This document shows positions 1-7,981 of a stretch of DNA of 25,547 bases, in pieces (position 1 is the stretch's first letter; each line of letters opens with the position of its first letter). The notes under the pieces were generated by a model. That model made no database searches. It saw only the letters and a program-made list of their open reading frames with translations, and was not told where the DNA came from. Origin of the DNA: CAZWEZ01 sp964632795 (lineage in GTDB: Bacteria > Pseudomonadota > Alphaproteobacteria > Rhodospirillales > 2-02-FULL-58-16); assembly GCA_964632795.1 (NCBI GenBank), contig CAZWEZ010000052.1:1-25547 (forward strand), written 5' to 3'. Position numbers and translations under genes: made by a program.

Positions 1-656
1 TCGACCTGATCATCGGCGAGGGACCGGCGGCGCGCTCGGTGCGCATCGACCTGCCGCCGTTCACCCTGATCGGCGCCACCACCCGTTCCGGGCTGATCAC
101 GATGCCGCTGCGCGAGCGCTTCGGAATCCCCATGCGGGTGATCTTCTATTCGCCCGAGGAGCTGGAACAAATCGTCCGCCGCGGCGCCGGGCTGCTGAAG
201 ATGGAGTTGAAGGCCGACGGCGCCGTCGAGATCTCGCGCCGCTCGCGGGGCACGCCCCGGGTCGCCGGACGGCTGTTGCGCCGGGTCCGCGACTTCACCT
301 CGATCGACGGCGCCGCCTCCATCGACCGGGCGGCGGCCGACGCCGCGCTGAACCGCCTCGAAGTCGACCACCGGGGACTCGACGCCATGGACCGGCGCTA
401 CCTGCGGTGCATCTCCGACACCTTCGCCGGCGGCCCGGTCGGCGTCGAGACCCTGGCCGCGGCGCTTTCGGAACAGCGCGACACCATCGAGGAGGTGATC
501 GAACCCTACCTCATCCAGCAGGGCTTCCTGTTGCGCACGCCGCGCGGCCGCGCCCTGTCGGCGGAGGCCTACGGCCACCTGGGGGTGACCCCGCCGGCCT
601 CGGCCGGGCAGCTCGAACTGATGATGAAGGCGGAGGCCGGCGATGACCGGGAATGA
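1..656 (+). CDS. ruvB: RuvB, Holliday junction branch-migration helicase (3' part)
   Basis: ATP-driven hexameric motor that works with RuvA and RuvC to migrate and resolve Holliday junctions. The frame is already open at base 3 and reads DLIIGEGPAARS, so the gene enters from the left and the N-terminal Walker A and B region lies outside the window. Visible parts are the sensor-1 stretch LIGATTRSGLIT, the arginine-finger region PLRERFGIP, the helical lid domain with the RGTPRVAGRLLRRVRDF segment, and the C-terminal winged-helix DNA-binding domain (GGPVGVETLAAALSE, then the YLIQQGFLLRTPRGR wing). The 3' end overlaps the ybgC start by 14 bases, which suggests co-transcription. No defect is seen in the visible part. 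Confidence 0.97.
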   Translation, partial: DLIIGEGPAARSVRIDLPPFTLIGATTRSGLITMPLRERFGIPMRVIFYSPEELEQIVRRGAGLLKMELKADGAVEISRRSRGTPRVAGRLLRRVRDFTSIDGAASIDRAAADAALNRLEVDHRGLDAMDRRYLRCISDTFAGGPVGVETLAAALSEQRDTIEEVIEPYLIQQGFLLRTPRGRALSAEAYGHLGVTPPASAGQLELMMKAEAGDDRE

Positions 657-1080
657 GCCGGGCGCCGCCCACGTCTTCCCGGTCCGGGTCTATTACGAGG
701 ACACCGACGCCGGAGGCATCGTCTATTACGCCAACTACCTGAAGTTCGCCGAACGGGCGCGGACCGAGATGCTGCGCGGGCTGGGGATCGACACCACGGG
801 GCTGATCGACGGCGAGGGCGTCGCCTTCACGGTCCGCCACTGCACGGCCGACTTCCGCAAGCCGGCCCGCCTCGACGACTGGCTGGAGGTCCACACCCGG
901 CTGCTCGAGGTCGGCGGCGCCTCGCTGATCGCCGAACAGCGGATCATGAGGGACGGCGAGGAACTGGTCGGCCTGCGCCTGCGGTTGGCCTGCATCGACC
1001 GCTCCCAGCGCCCGGCCCGCCTGCCAACCGGGGTGCGGGCCAGCCTCGAGGACATGTGTGCCGGCAAGCAACGGAACTGA
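643..1080 (+). CDS. ybgC: YbgC, hotdog-fold acyl-CoA thioesterase of the Tol-Pal cluster
   Basis: A 145-residue cytoplasmic 4-hydroxybenzoyl-CoA-type hotdog thioesterase. Family members hydrolyse acyl-CoA thioesters and are linked to phospholipid metabolism at the inner membrane. The N-terminal signature VYYEDTDAGGIVYYANY (residues 16-32) is nearly identical to the E. coli protein and contains the catalytic Asp (D22), followed by KFAERARTEMLR. Length is typical. The start overlaps the ruvB 3' end and the stop lies 3 bases before tolQ, so it is the first gene of the tol operon here as in most proteobacteria. Its exact substrate is not established by sequence. Confidence 0.95.
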   Translation: MTGNEPGAAHVFPVRVYYEDTDAGGIVYYANYLKFAERARTEMLRGLGIDTTGLIDGEGVAFTVRHCTADFRKPARLDDWLEVHTRLLEVGGASLIAEQRIMRDGEELVGLRLRLACIDRSQRPARLPTGVRASLEDMCAGKQRN

Positions 1081-1083
1081 GAC

Positions 1084-1818
1084 ATGGAAAGCAACGTCAT
1101 CGAAGCCACCGTCCTGGGCGGGTCCGTCGCCGCCATCGACTTTTCCATATGGGCCCTGTTCATGCGCGCCGACATAGTGGTCAAGGCGGTCATCGTGCTG
1201 TTGGTGCTGGCCTCGATCTGGTGCTGGGCGATCATCTTCGACAAGGTCATCGGCATCCGCCGCCTCAACGCCCGGGCCGCCGACTTCGAATCGGCGTTCT
1301 GGTCGGGAAGCGCCATCGACGACATCTACGACCGCATCGGCGCCCATCCCCGCGATCCCATGTCGGCGGTCTTCGTCGCCGCCATGCGCGAGTGGCGGCG
1401 TTCGTCCGCCAAGAACCTCAACGGCGCCCTCGACATCCACCGGATCGGGCTCGGCGACCGCATCGAGCGGGTGATGCAGATCACCCTGGTCCGGGAGATG
1501 GAACGCACCGAACGCAATATGACCTTCCTCGCCTCGACCGGGGCGACGGCGCCCTTCATCGGCCTGTTCGGCACCGTGTGGGGGATCATGAACAGCTTCC
1601 AGGCCATCGCCCTGACCAAGAACACCTCCCTGGCGGTGGTCGCGCCGGGCATCGCCGAGGCCCTGTTCGCCACCGCGCTGGGGCTGCTGGCGGCGATCCC
1701 GGCGGTGCTCGCCTACAACAAGCTGTCCAAGGACCTCGACCGTTACGCGGTCCGCCTCGACAGCTTCGCCGGCGAGTTCCTGGCCATCCTGTCGCGGCAG
1801 ATGGAGGAGAGGACCTGA
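1084..1818 (+). CDS. tolQ: TolQ, inner-membrane proton-channel subunit of Tol-Pal
   Basis: 244-residue MotA/TolQ/ExbB-family membrane protein. With TolR it uses the proton motive force to energise TolA, driving outer-membrane constriction at division. Three membrane segments are visible: about residues 31-53 (VVKAVIVLLVLASIWCWAI), 147-170 (FLASTGATAPFIGLFGTVWG) and 190-211 (IAEALFATALGLLAAIPAVL). A long cytoplasmic loop separates the first two, giving the classic layout. The conserved AxxxPFIGLFGTVWGIMxSF motif is intact. The gene starts 3 bases after ybgC and stops 2 bases before tolR. Confidence 0.97.
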   Translation: MESNVIEATVLGGSVAAIDFSIWALFMRADIVVKAVIVLLVLASIWCWAIIFDKVIGIRRLNARAADFESAFWSGSAIDDIYDRIGAHPRDPMSAVFVAAMREWRRSSAKNLNGALDIHRIGLGDRIERVMQITLVREMERTERNMTFLASTGATAPFIGLFGTVWGIMNSFQAIALTKNTSLAVVAPGIAEALFATALGLLAAIPAVLAYNKLSKDLDRYAVRLDSFAGEFLAILSRQMEERT

Positions 1819-1820
1819 CC

Positions 1821-2294
<474 letters not shown>

Positions 2295-2297
2295 GCG

Positions 2298-3200
2298 ATG
2301 CTGGGCCGCAGCGTCACCTGTTCCGTCGTCTTTCACGCCTGTGTGGCGGTGTTGGGCTACTACGGGCTGCCGGCGTTGCGCCGGCCGCCGCCGGTGGTCG
2401 ACGTCCCGATCATGGTCGAGGTGGTGGAGGTGGCCGAGGAGACCAACGTGCCGGCGAGCGAACCGGAGCCGGAAGCCGAGCCGGTCAAGGCCGAGGAACC
2501 GCCCCCGCCGCCGCCCGAACCGCCCAAGGTCGAGGCGCCGCCGCCCCCGGAACCCGAGCCCGAACCTGAGCCCGAAGTCGCCGCCGTGCCGCCGCCGCCC
2601 CCCGAGCCCAAACCCAAGCCGAAACCGAAGCCCAAGCCGAAGGCCGAACCGAAGCCCGAGCCGAAGCCGCTGCCCAAGCTCGCCAAGTACAAGCCGAAAC
2701 GAAAGCCCAAGCCGCCGGACACCTTCGCCTCGGTCCTCAAGACGGTGGAGGAGCTGAAGAAGGAGCAGCCCAAGGCGAAGCCCAAGCCCGAGGCAAAGAA
2801 AGAGGAGAAAATGGAGGAGAAATCCTTCGATGCCGCCGAAATCGCCAAGGCCCTGTCTTCGAGCGCTCCCCGCCACGATCCCGGCCGGCCGATATCGATG
2901 AGCGTGATCGACCTGGTCCGCCGACAGATCGCCGCCTGCTGGAGCCTTCCGGCCGGGGCCAAGGACGCCGAGAACCTGTCCATAGAAATCCGGGTCGCCA
3001 TGAACCCCGACGGCACCGTGCGCCAGGCGCGGATCCTCGACCGGGAACGGGTCGGCCGCGATCCTTTCTTCCGCTCCGCCGCCGAGAGCGCGTTGCGGGC
3101 GGTTCTGAACCCCCGCTGCCAACCGTTCAAACTACCCAAGGACAGTTACGCTCAATGGAGTACACTGGTCCTCAACTTCGATCCCAGGGAGATGTTCTGA
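2298..3200 (+). CDS. tolA: TolA, periplasm-spanning Tol-Pal effector
   Basis: 300-residue TonB/TolA-type protein anchored in the inner membrane by an N-terminal helix at about residues 6-25 (VTCSVVFHACVAVLGYYGLP). Residues 45-180 form a low-complexity spacer of Pro, Glu and Lys (repeats such as PEPEPEPE and PKPKPKPKPK), then a charged Lys/Glu helix-like stretch. The C-terminal globular domain (about 195-300, from MSVIDLVRRQIAACWSLPAG) should contact Pal and TolB. Alphaproteobacterial TolA often has this Pro/Lys-rich linker rather than the Ala-rich helix of E. coli. The repeats make the linker prone to length variation. The tolB start follows after 2 bases. Confidence 0.94.
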   Translation: MLGRSVTCSVVFHACVAVLGYYGLPALRRPPPVVDVPIMVEVVEVAEETNVPASEPEPEAEPVKAEEPPPPPPEPPKVEAPPPPEPEPEPEPEVAAVPPPPPEPKPKPKPKPKPKAEPKPEPKPLPKLAKYKPKRKPKPPDTFASVLKTVEELKKEQPKAKPKPEAKKEEKMEEKSFDAAEIAKALSSSAPRHDPGRPISMSVIDLVRRQIAACWSLPAGAKDAENLSIEIRVAMNPDGTVRQARILDRERVGRDPFFRSAAESALRAVLNPRCQPFKLPKDSYAQWSTLVLNFDPREMF

Positions 3201-3202
3201 AG

Positions 3203-4546
3203 ATGACGGCTTTCAACACATTTTCGAGAACCGGCTGGATCGCCGCGCTGGCCGTCCTGCTCCTGTTCCGCGTGACGCCGGCCGCCGCCGAACTGAGGAT
3301 CGACATCACCCGGGGCACCGTCGAACCGTTGCCGATCGCGATCACCGACTTCCTCGGCGCCAACCGCGACGAGGAACGGTTCGGCCGCGACATCGCCGCC
3401 GTCATCGCCGCCGATCTCGAACGTTCGGGACTGTTCCGGCCGCTGGATTCCCGGGCCTTCATCCAGACCGAGCAGACCATCAACACGCTTCCCCGCTTCG
3501 GCGACTGGCGGGTGATCAACGCCCAGGCCCTGGTCCAGGGCCGGACCCAGTTGGCCGACGACGGCCGGTTGCGGGTCGAGTTCCGCCTATGGGACGTGTA
3601 CGCCGAACAGCAGATGGTGGGGCTCGCCTATTTCACGGTTCCCTCGAACTGGCGCCGGGTCGCCCACATCGTCGCCGACGCCATCTACAAGCGGATCACC
3701 GGCGAGGAAGGCTACTTCGACACCCGCATCGTCTACATCGCCGAAAGCGGCCCCCAGAACCGCCGCGTCAAGCGGCTGGCGATCATGGACCAGGACGGCG
3801 ACAACCACCGCTTCCTGACCGCCGGCGACAACCTGGTCCTGACGCCGCGCTTCTCGCCGACCCTGCAGGAGATCACCTACCTCTCCTATTACGGAAAGCT
3901 TCCCCGGGTCTACATCTTCAACATCGACACCGGCCGCCAGGAGGTCCTGGGCGACTTCCCGGGGATGACCTTCGCGCCGCGCTTCTCGCCCGACGGCAAG
4001 ACCGTCATCATGAGCATGGCCAAGGACGGCAACTCCGAGGTCTACACCATGGACCTCGGGACCCGCGAAGTGAAACGGCTGACCCGCCATTCGGCCATCG
4101 ACACCTCGCCCAGCTACTCTCCCGATGGGACCCGGGTGGTCTTCAACTCCGATCGGGGCGGCTCCCAGCAGCTGTACGTGATGGACGCCGACGGCTCGAA
4201 CGTCAAGCGGATCAGCTACGGCAAGGGGCGCTACGCGACCCCGGTGTGGTCGCCGCGCGGCGACCTGATCGCCTTCACCAAGATGAGCAAGGGCCGTTTC
4301 TTCATCGGCGTGATGCACAACGACGGCAGCGGCGAGCGCCTGCTGGCCGAGGACTTCCTGGTCGAGGCCCCGACCTGGGCGCCCAACGGACGGGTGCTGA
4401 TGTTCTTCCGCCAGCAGCCGACCAAGAAGGACGGCAGCGGCGGGCGCTCGCGACTCTACTCCATCGACCTCACCGGTCACAACGAGCGCGAGATGGTCAC
4501 CCCGCTGGACGCGTCCGACCCGGCGTGGTCCCCCTTGATTCCGTGA
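3203..4546 (+). CDS. tolB: TolB, periplasmic beta-propeller of Tol-Pal
   Basis: 447-residue secreted protein that binds Pal and the TolA C terminus, controlling Pal mobility in the outer membrane. The ATG at 3203 is preferred over the upstream in-frame codon because it follows the tolA stop by 2 bases and opens directly into a Sec signal peptide (GWIAALAVLLLFRVTPAAA, predicted cleavage after residue 29). The N-terminal alpha/beta domain covers about residues 30-165. A six-bladed propeller follows, with recurring blades of the type FSPDGKTVIMSM, YSPDGTRVVFNSDRGG and WSPRGDLIAFT. Length and layout match the family. Confidence 0.97.
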   Translation: MTAFNTFSRTGWIAALAVLLLFRVTPAAAELRIDITRGTVEPLPIAITDFLGANRDEERFGRDIAAVIAADLERSGLFRPLDSRAFIQTEQTINTLPRFGDWRVINAQALVQGRTQLADDGRLRVEFRLWDVYAEQQMVGLAYFTVPSNWRRVAHIVADAIYKRITGEEGYFDTRIVYIAESGPQNRRVKRLAIMDQDGDNHRFLTAGDNLVLTPRFSPTLQEITYLSYYGKLPRVYIFNIDTGRQEVLGDFPGMTFAPRFSPDGKTVIMSMAKDGNSEVYTMDLGTREVKRLTRHSAIDTSPSYSPDGTRVVFNSDRGGSQQLYVMDADGSNVKRISYGKGRYATPVWSPRGDLIAFTKMSKGRFFIGVMHNDGSGERLLAEDFLVEAPTWAPNGRVLMFFRQQPTKKDGSGGRSRLYSIDLTGHNEREMVTPLDASDPAWSPLIP

Positions 4547-4584
4547 AAGGGGCATCATATAGTCACCTTGAGAAAAGTTAACAG

Positions 4585-4613
4585 TTGGAACAGACCTTTA
4601 TTCCCTATATAGA
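4585..4613 (+). promoter_or_regulatory. Candidate pal promoter
   Basis: In the 186-base tolB-pal gap, TTGGAA (4585-4590) and TATAGA (4608-4613) are 17 bases apart, each matching four of six consensus positions. This would give pal a leader of roughly 110 bases and its own transcription in addition to read-through from tolB. A separate pal promoter is known in other proteobacteria. The motif match is modest and untested. Confidence 0.35.
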
Positions 4614-4732
4614 GAGCGGCTTGCTCTTTCAGTGAGGGTCTTCTACGCTTCAGAGGGATTATGTGGTTGATGGCCGCTGTTCGAAGCGGTGTCTTCGGCA
4701 AGTCAAACTCTCCGATTTAGGGGGATATCCAG

Positions 4733-5263
4733 ATGCACTTTAAGATTTTGGGCTTGATCGCGGCTGTAGCCCTCGTCGCTGCCTGTGCCGAGACGCCCGA
4801 TGAAAGCGCCGCGGCCAGCGGCACCGGCGCTGACACCGCCACCACCACCGCCAGCACCGCGGAAGCTCCGGCGGCCGCGAGCCCGGCGGCGAAACAGTCC
4901 CTGAGGGATCAGTTCGTGGTGGAGGTCGGCGACCGCGTGTACTTCGACTACGACAAGTACAACCTGAATCCCGAAGCCCGCCAGATCCTCGAGAAGCAGG
5001 CGGCGTGGCTCAACAGGCACCCGCAGGTCACGGTCACCGTCGAAGGTCACTGCGACGAACGCGGCACCCGCGAGTACAACTTGGCGCTGGGCGAGCGCCG
5101 GGCCAACGCGGTCAAGGACTACCTGGCCGCTCTCGGCATCAGCCTCGACCGGATCAAGACCATTTCCTACGGCAAGGAACGCCCGGTGGCGTTCGGCTCC
5201 AACGCGGCGGCCTGGTCCCAGAACCGGCGCGCCGTGACCGAGGTTCCCGCCGCCGGTACCTGA
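4733..5263 (+). CDS. pal: Pal, peptidoglycan-associated outer-membrane lipoprotein
   Basis: 176-residue lipoprotein. The N terminus (MHFKILGLIAAVALVAAC) is a type II signal peptide whose lipobox ends at Cys18, the lipidation site. A flexible Ala/Thr/Ser-rich tether covers about residues 19-58. The C-terminal OmpA-like domain (about 65-176) holds YFDYDKYNL, then VEGHCDERGTREYNLALGERRA with the Asp and Arg that bind meso-diaminopimelate of peptidoglycan, then RAVTEV. It anchors the outer membrane to the wall and is the target of TolB and TolA. Normally cpoB (ybgF) follows directly; here an 8.9-kb interval intervenes. Confidence 0.96.
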   Translation: MHFKILGLIAAVALVAACAETPDESAAASGTGADTATTTASTAEAPAAASPAAKQSLRDQFVVEVGDRVYFDYDKYNLNPEARQILEKQAAWLNRHPQVTVTVEGHCDERGTREYNLALGERRANAVKDYLAALGISLDRIKTISYGKERPVAFGSNAAAWSQNRRAVTEVPAAGT

Positions 5264-5289
5264 GGTCGCCACCCGGTATCGTCTTTTTT

Positions 5290-5341
5290 CAGGCGCTTGC
5301 CCTTTGCGGCTCCGGCCGGGATGGGCAAGCGCCCTGATTTT
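5290..5341 (+). terminator. Terminator-like hairpin after pal
   Basis: CAGGCGCTTGCCC (5290-5302) pairs with GGGCAAGCGCCCTG (5323-5336), leaving one bulged G and a 20-base loop. ATTTT follows the right arm and TTTTTT precedes the left arm. It lies 27 bases after the pal stop and would end the tolB-pal transcript before the island. The T tract is short, so efficiency is uncertain. Confidence 0.6.
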
Positions 5342-5378
5342 GCCTGAAATCTTGTTTTTTGTTCCATATCAATGAGTT

Positions 5379-5418
5379 AAGGGGTCGGAACGGCAAAACC
5401 CCCATCCGCTAACCCCTT
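5379..5418. repeat. Inverted repeat at the left island edge
   Basis: AAGGGGT (5379-5385) and ACCCCTT (5412-5418) form 7-bp arms around a 26-base centre that contains AAAACCCCC. The segment lies between the pal terminator and the IS3 remnant. It could be a second weak terminator, a relic of an integration site or chance in this non-coding stretch. Confidence 0.35.
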
Positions 5419-5638
5419 GATATTGCAGGGAACCCATTTCAAACTGCAAAACTTTTGCTTCATCCGGGATTACCGGGGACCGCAGCAGTCCCTGGATTAC
5501 CAAACGCCCGACGAGGTTTATTTCGAAGACGGCCACCGGCTTGTGGATATGATGGATAAGCCTGACGGCTTACCCACATCCCCACAGGCGCAACAACAGC
5601 AATCAGGAGACAAAATTTATCTTGAACAGGCCGCATGA
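5417..5638 (+). pseudogene. IS3-family transposase (OrfB) C-terminal remnant
   Basis: An open stretch of 73 codons reading out to TGA at 5636. The segment from about 5459, FIRDYRGPQQSLDYQTPDEVYF, matches the extreme C terminus of IS3-family integrase-core transposases, whose usual form is YN-x-RPHQSLxYxTPxEV. The catalytic DDE domain is absent, since only about 60 terminal residues remain. The usual RPHQSL has changed to GPQQSL, which suggests decay. The TTG at 5417 is not a credible gene start. It is the stump of a larger element truncated on its left. Confidence 0.75.
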
Positions 5639-5662
5639 TGGTCTGGACAACGGGGCGCACCA
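5450..5662 (+). mobile_element. 3' remnant of an IS3-family insertion sequence
   Basis: This covers the transposase tail plus the short trailer TGGTCTGGACAACGGGG...CACCA (5639-5662), which looks like an IS3-type right terminal repeat ending in CA. The left end, orfA and most of orfB are missing, so no target duplication can be recognised. It sits 42 bases upstream of the first cargo gene of the island. Confidence 0.6.
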
Positions 5663-5704
5663 TAGTCCGCTTCGGATCGGGCAGGAGACTTGGTGGATCG
5701 GCAA

Positions 5705-6808
5705 ATGAAGATCAAGAGCATCGAAACGTTCTGCAACCATTTCGTCGGGTTCGTCAGGGTGACGGCCGACAACGGAGCGCAGGGCTGGGGACAGGTCTCG
5801 ACCTACAACGCCGACATCACCTCGCTGGTGATGCATCGCCAGGTCGCGCCCTGGGCGCTTGGCGCGGAGACGACGGACCTCGACGAGCTGCTGGATGTGG
5901 TCGTCGAACGCGAGCACAAGTTTCCCGGCTCCTATCTCCGCCGGGCGATGGCCGGGCTCGATACGGCGATCTGGGACCTGCGCGGAAAGGCCGAGGGCAA
6001 GCCGGTGGTCGAACTGCTGGGGGGCAGGCCAGGCCAGCTGCGTGCCTACGCCTCCTCCATGAAGCGCGACATCACGCCGGAGGACGAAGTCGCGCGTTTC
6101 CGGCGGCTGCGCGACGACAAGGGTTTCGATGCCTTCAAATTCCGGGTGGCGGCGGAATGCGGCCGCGACGTCGACCAATGGCCCGGCCGCACCGAGGCGA
6201 TCGTTCCTGCCGTGCGCAAGGGGCTCGGCGCCCACGTGGCGCTGCTGGCAGACGCCAACAGCGGCTTCTCGCCGAGGCGGGCGATCGAGGTCGGCCGGCT
6301 TCTGGAGGACAACGACGTTTCTCATTTCGAGGAGCCTTGCCCCTACTGGGAGCTGGAGCAGACCAAACAGGTCACCGACGCGCTGAACATCGAGGTGGCC
6401 GGAGGCGAACAGGACTGCGACCTTGCCACCTGGCGCCACATGATCCGAATGCGCGCCGTTGACGTGATACAGCCGGACGTCTGCTATCTCGGCGGCATCG
6501 CCCGCGCTCTGCGCGTCGCCCGGATGGCGGACGACGCGGGGCTACCCGTTACGCCGCACTGCGCCAATCTGTCGATGGTGACGCTGTTCACCATGCACCT
6601 GCTGGGCGCGATCCCGAACGCCGGCAAATATCTCGAGTTCTCGATCGAGGGTGCCGACACCTATCCGTGGCAGGAGGGGCTCTTCCGCAAGTCGCCCTAC
6701 GCGATCGAGGAGGGCAAGGCGACGATCCCGTCCGAGCCGGGCTGGGGCGTCGAGATCGAGCCTTCGTGGCTCGAGAACTCCACCTACCGGATCAGCGAGC
6801 TTGACTGA
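5705..6808 (+). CDS. Enolase-superfamily (mandelate racemase/muconate lactonizing) enzyme, substrate unknown
   Basis: 367-residue TIM-barrel enzyme of the MR/MLE group. It has an N-terminal capping domain (1-120) and then the barrel. Visible active-site elements are K145 in FKFR (position 147 is Arg, not the common second Lys), metal ligands D183 (LLADAN), E209/E210 (HFEEP) and E235 (AGGE), and an Asp-His dyad D258 (QPDV) and H285 (TPHC) as in mandelate racemase-type enzymes. Such enzymes abstract a proton alpha to a carboxylate and usually racemise, cycloisomerise or dehydrate acid sugars. ATG 5705 is chosen; GTG 5693, 5 bases after AGGAG, would add four residues. It lies at the island edge, convergent with the LysR gene, so a link to phosphonates is only contextual. 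Confidence 0.85.
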   Translation: MKIKSIETFCNHFVGFVRVTADNGAQGWGQVSTYNADITSLVMHRQVAPWALGAETTDLDELLDVVVEREHKFPGSYLRRAMAGLDTAIWDLRGKAEGKPVVELLGGRPGQLRAYASSMKRDITPEDEVARFRRLRDDKGFDAFKFRVAAECGRDVDQWPGRTEAIVPAVRKGLGAHVALLADANSGFSPRRAIEVGRLLEDNDVSHFEEPCPYWELEQTKQVTDALNIEVAGGEQDCDLATWRHMIRMRAVDVIQPDVCYLGGIARALRVARMADDAGLPVTPHCANLSMVTLFTMHLLGAIPNAGKYLEFSIEGADTYPWQEGLFRKSPYAIEEGKATIPSEPGWGVEIEPSWLENSTYRISELD

Positions 6809-6844
6809 CATGAGCGAAAACATCCGCCATTAACACCAACGGTC

Positions 6845-6864
6845 CCGGAATTCGCCGGAATTCG
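6845..6864. repeat. Tandem 10-bp repeat between convergent genes
   Basis: CCGGAATTCG occurs twice head to tail (6845-6854 and 6855-6864), in the 117-base gap between the convergent enolase-family and LysR genes. No clear T-tailed terminator is visible in this gap. The duplication may be simple slippage. Confidence 0.6.
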
Positions 6865-6925
6865 GTTGAGTATGTTCGGCGTATCAGTGAAAGTCAGTCC
6901 TAGTCACCTGAATCTGAAGTCGGGT

Positions 6926-7864
6926 TCAGGGTTCATCGTCGGCCGCGAACGGCGCCAGGACATTGACAATCCCGGGTCCCGAATTCCGCTCTCGGCGCTC
7001 CGTCAATATCTCCTCGACCACTTCCAGGAAGGCGCGAATGACGCGCGACTCGCGCCGTTCTTTCAAGCAGACCACCTGAGCGTAGGTGTAGATTTCGGCG
7101 TTGGAGATCTTCAATATCCGCAACTTGGGATGGGGGATGAACTCGAAATCCGAGACGACGCCGATCCCGATCCCCTGGGCGACGGCCAGCCATACCGCCT
7201 CGCGGCTGCCGATCTCCATCACCGGGTCGATGGTGACAGCGGCCTTTTCCAGCGCCTCCTCGAAGGCCAGACGGGTGGTCGAACCGACCTCGCGGAGGAT
7301 CATCTTCTGGCCCTCCAGGTCCTCGATCCGGATCGAGGTCCTGTCGGCCCAGGGGTGATCCGTATTGACGAAGGCGACCACCGGGTGCCGGTTGTAGGGC
7401 GTCGAGTGGAACCGGGGGGCTTCGCTGAACCGGGCCAGGATCGCGATGTCGGAGCGGAAATCCAGCAGCCCCTGGAGCACCTCCTGTGAATTGCCGATCG
7501 TCACCGAAATCTTTATCCCCGGATAGCGTTCGTTGAACGCGGCCAGCATCTCGGTGGCGTGGTAGGGGCCGACGGCGCCGACATTCAGGTTCCCGGTGTG
7601 GAACCCGCTGGCGGCGTTCAACAAATCGATCGCTTCCTCCTCGAGAACGAACAGGCGCTGGGTGACGGCGAACAGGGAGCTGCCGACCGAGGTCAGGTGC
7701 ACGGTGCGCCCCCGGCGATGGAACAGTTCGATGCCGAAGAAATTCTCGAGGTCCTTGACCTGGCTGGTGACGGTCGGCTGGCCGATCATCAGGGCCTTGG
7801 CGGCGGCGGTGAACCCGCCCTCGACAGCGACCGCGTTGAAGGATCTCAACTGGGTGTGATACAT
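6926..7864 (-). CDS. LysR-family regulator of the phosphonate-utilisation type
   Basis: 312-residue LysR-type regulator. The N-terminal winged HTH covers residues 1-60 (LRSFNAVAVEGGFTAAAKAL, then QPTVTSQVKDLENFFGIELF). It is followed by a periplasmic-binding-like effector domain (about 90-295). The protein resembles the LysR group described as associated with aminoethylphosphonate catabolism, both in sequence character and in its position next to phn genes. It is divergent from the alcohol dehydrogenase and transporter genes across about 117 AT-rich bases, the standard layout for a LysR activator that controls the neighbouring operon and itself. The inducer is probably the imported phosphonate or phosphonoacetaldehyde, which is an inference. 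Confidence 0.88.
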   Translation of the reverse strand: MYHTQLRSFNAVAVEGGFTAAAKALMIGQPTVTSQVKDLENFFGIELFHRRGRTVHLTSVGSSLFAVTQRLFVLEEEAIDLLNAASGFHTGNLNVGAVGPYHATEMLAAFNERYPGIKISVTIGNSQEVLQGLLDFRSDIAILARFSEAPRFHSTPYNRHPVVAFVNTDHPWADRTSIRIEDLEGQKMILREVGSTTRLAFEEALEKAAVTIDPVMEIGSREAVWLAVAQGIGIGVVSDFEFIPHPKLRILKISNAEIYTYAQVVCLKERRESRVIRAFLEVVEEILTERRERNSGPGIVNVLAPFAADDEP

Positions 7865-7981
7865 TCAAAATTCCAATACATAGGATTGTTATTTTGCATT
7901 TGATCAATAAAGCCAGATATGGAATCATTTTTCAAATGTTTTAATAAATCCTTCGAAAACGTCATAAAAGGGACAGGCAAC
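7865..7981. promoter_or_regulatory. Divergent control region of the phosphonate genes
   Basis: AT-rich interval between the LysR start (minus strand) and the preferred GTG start of the dehydrogenase. It holds a perfect 8-bp palindrome TTGATCAA (7900-7907) and ATTCC/GGAAT half-sites (7870-7874 and 7921-7925) that could belong to LysR operators. No strong sigma-70 pair stands out on either strand. It is the only plausible place for both the regulator promoter and the phn operon promoter. Confidence 0.5.

Noticed and set aside
6866..7489. A plus-strand open frame opposite the LysR gene
   Set aside because: It has no recognisable motif and lies entirely within the antisense of a clear LysR protein.
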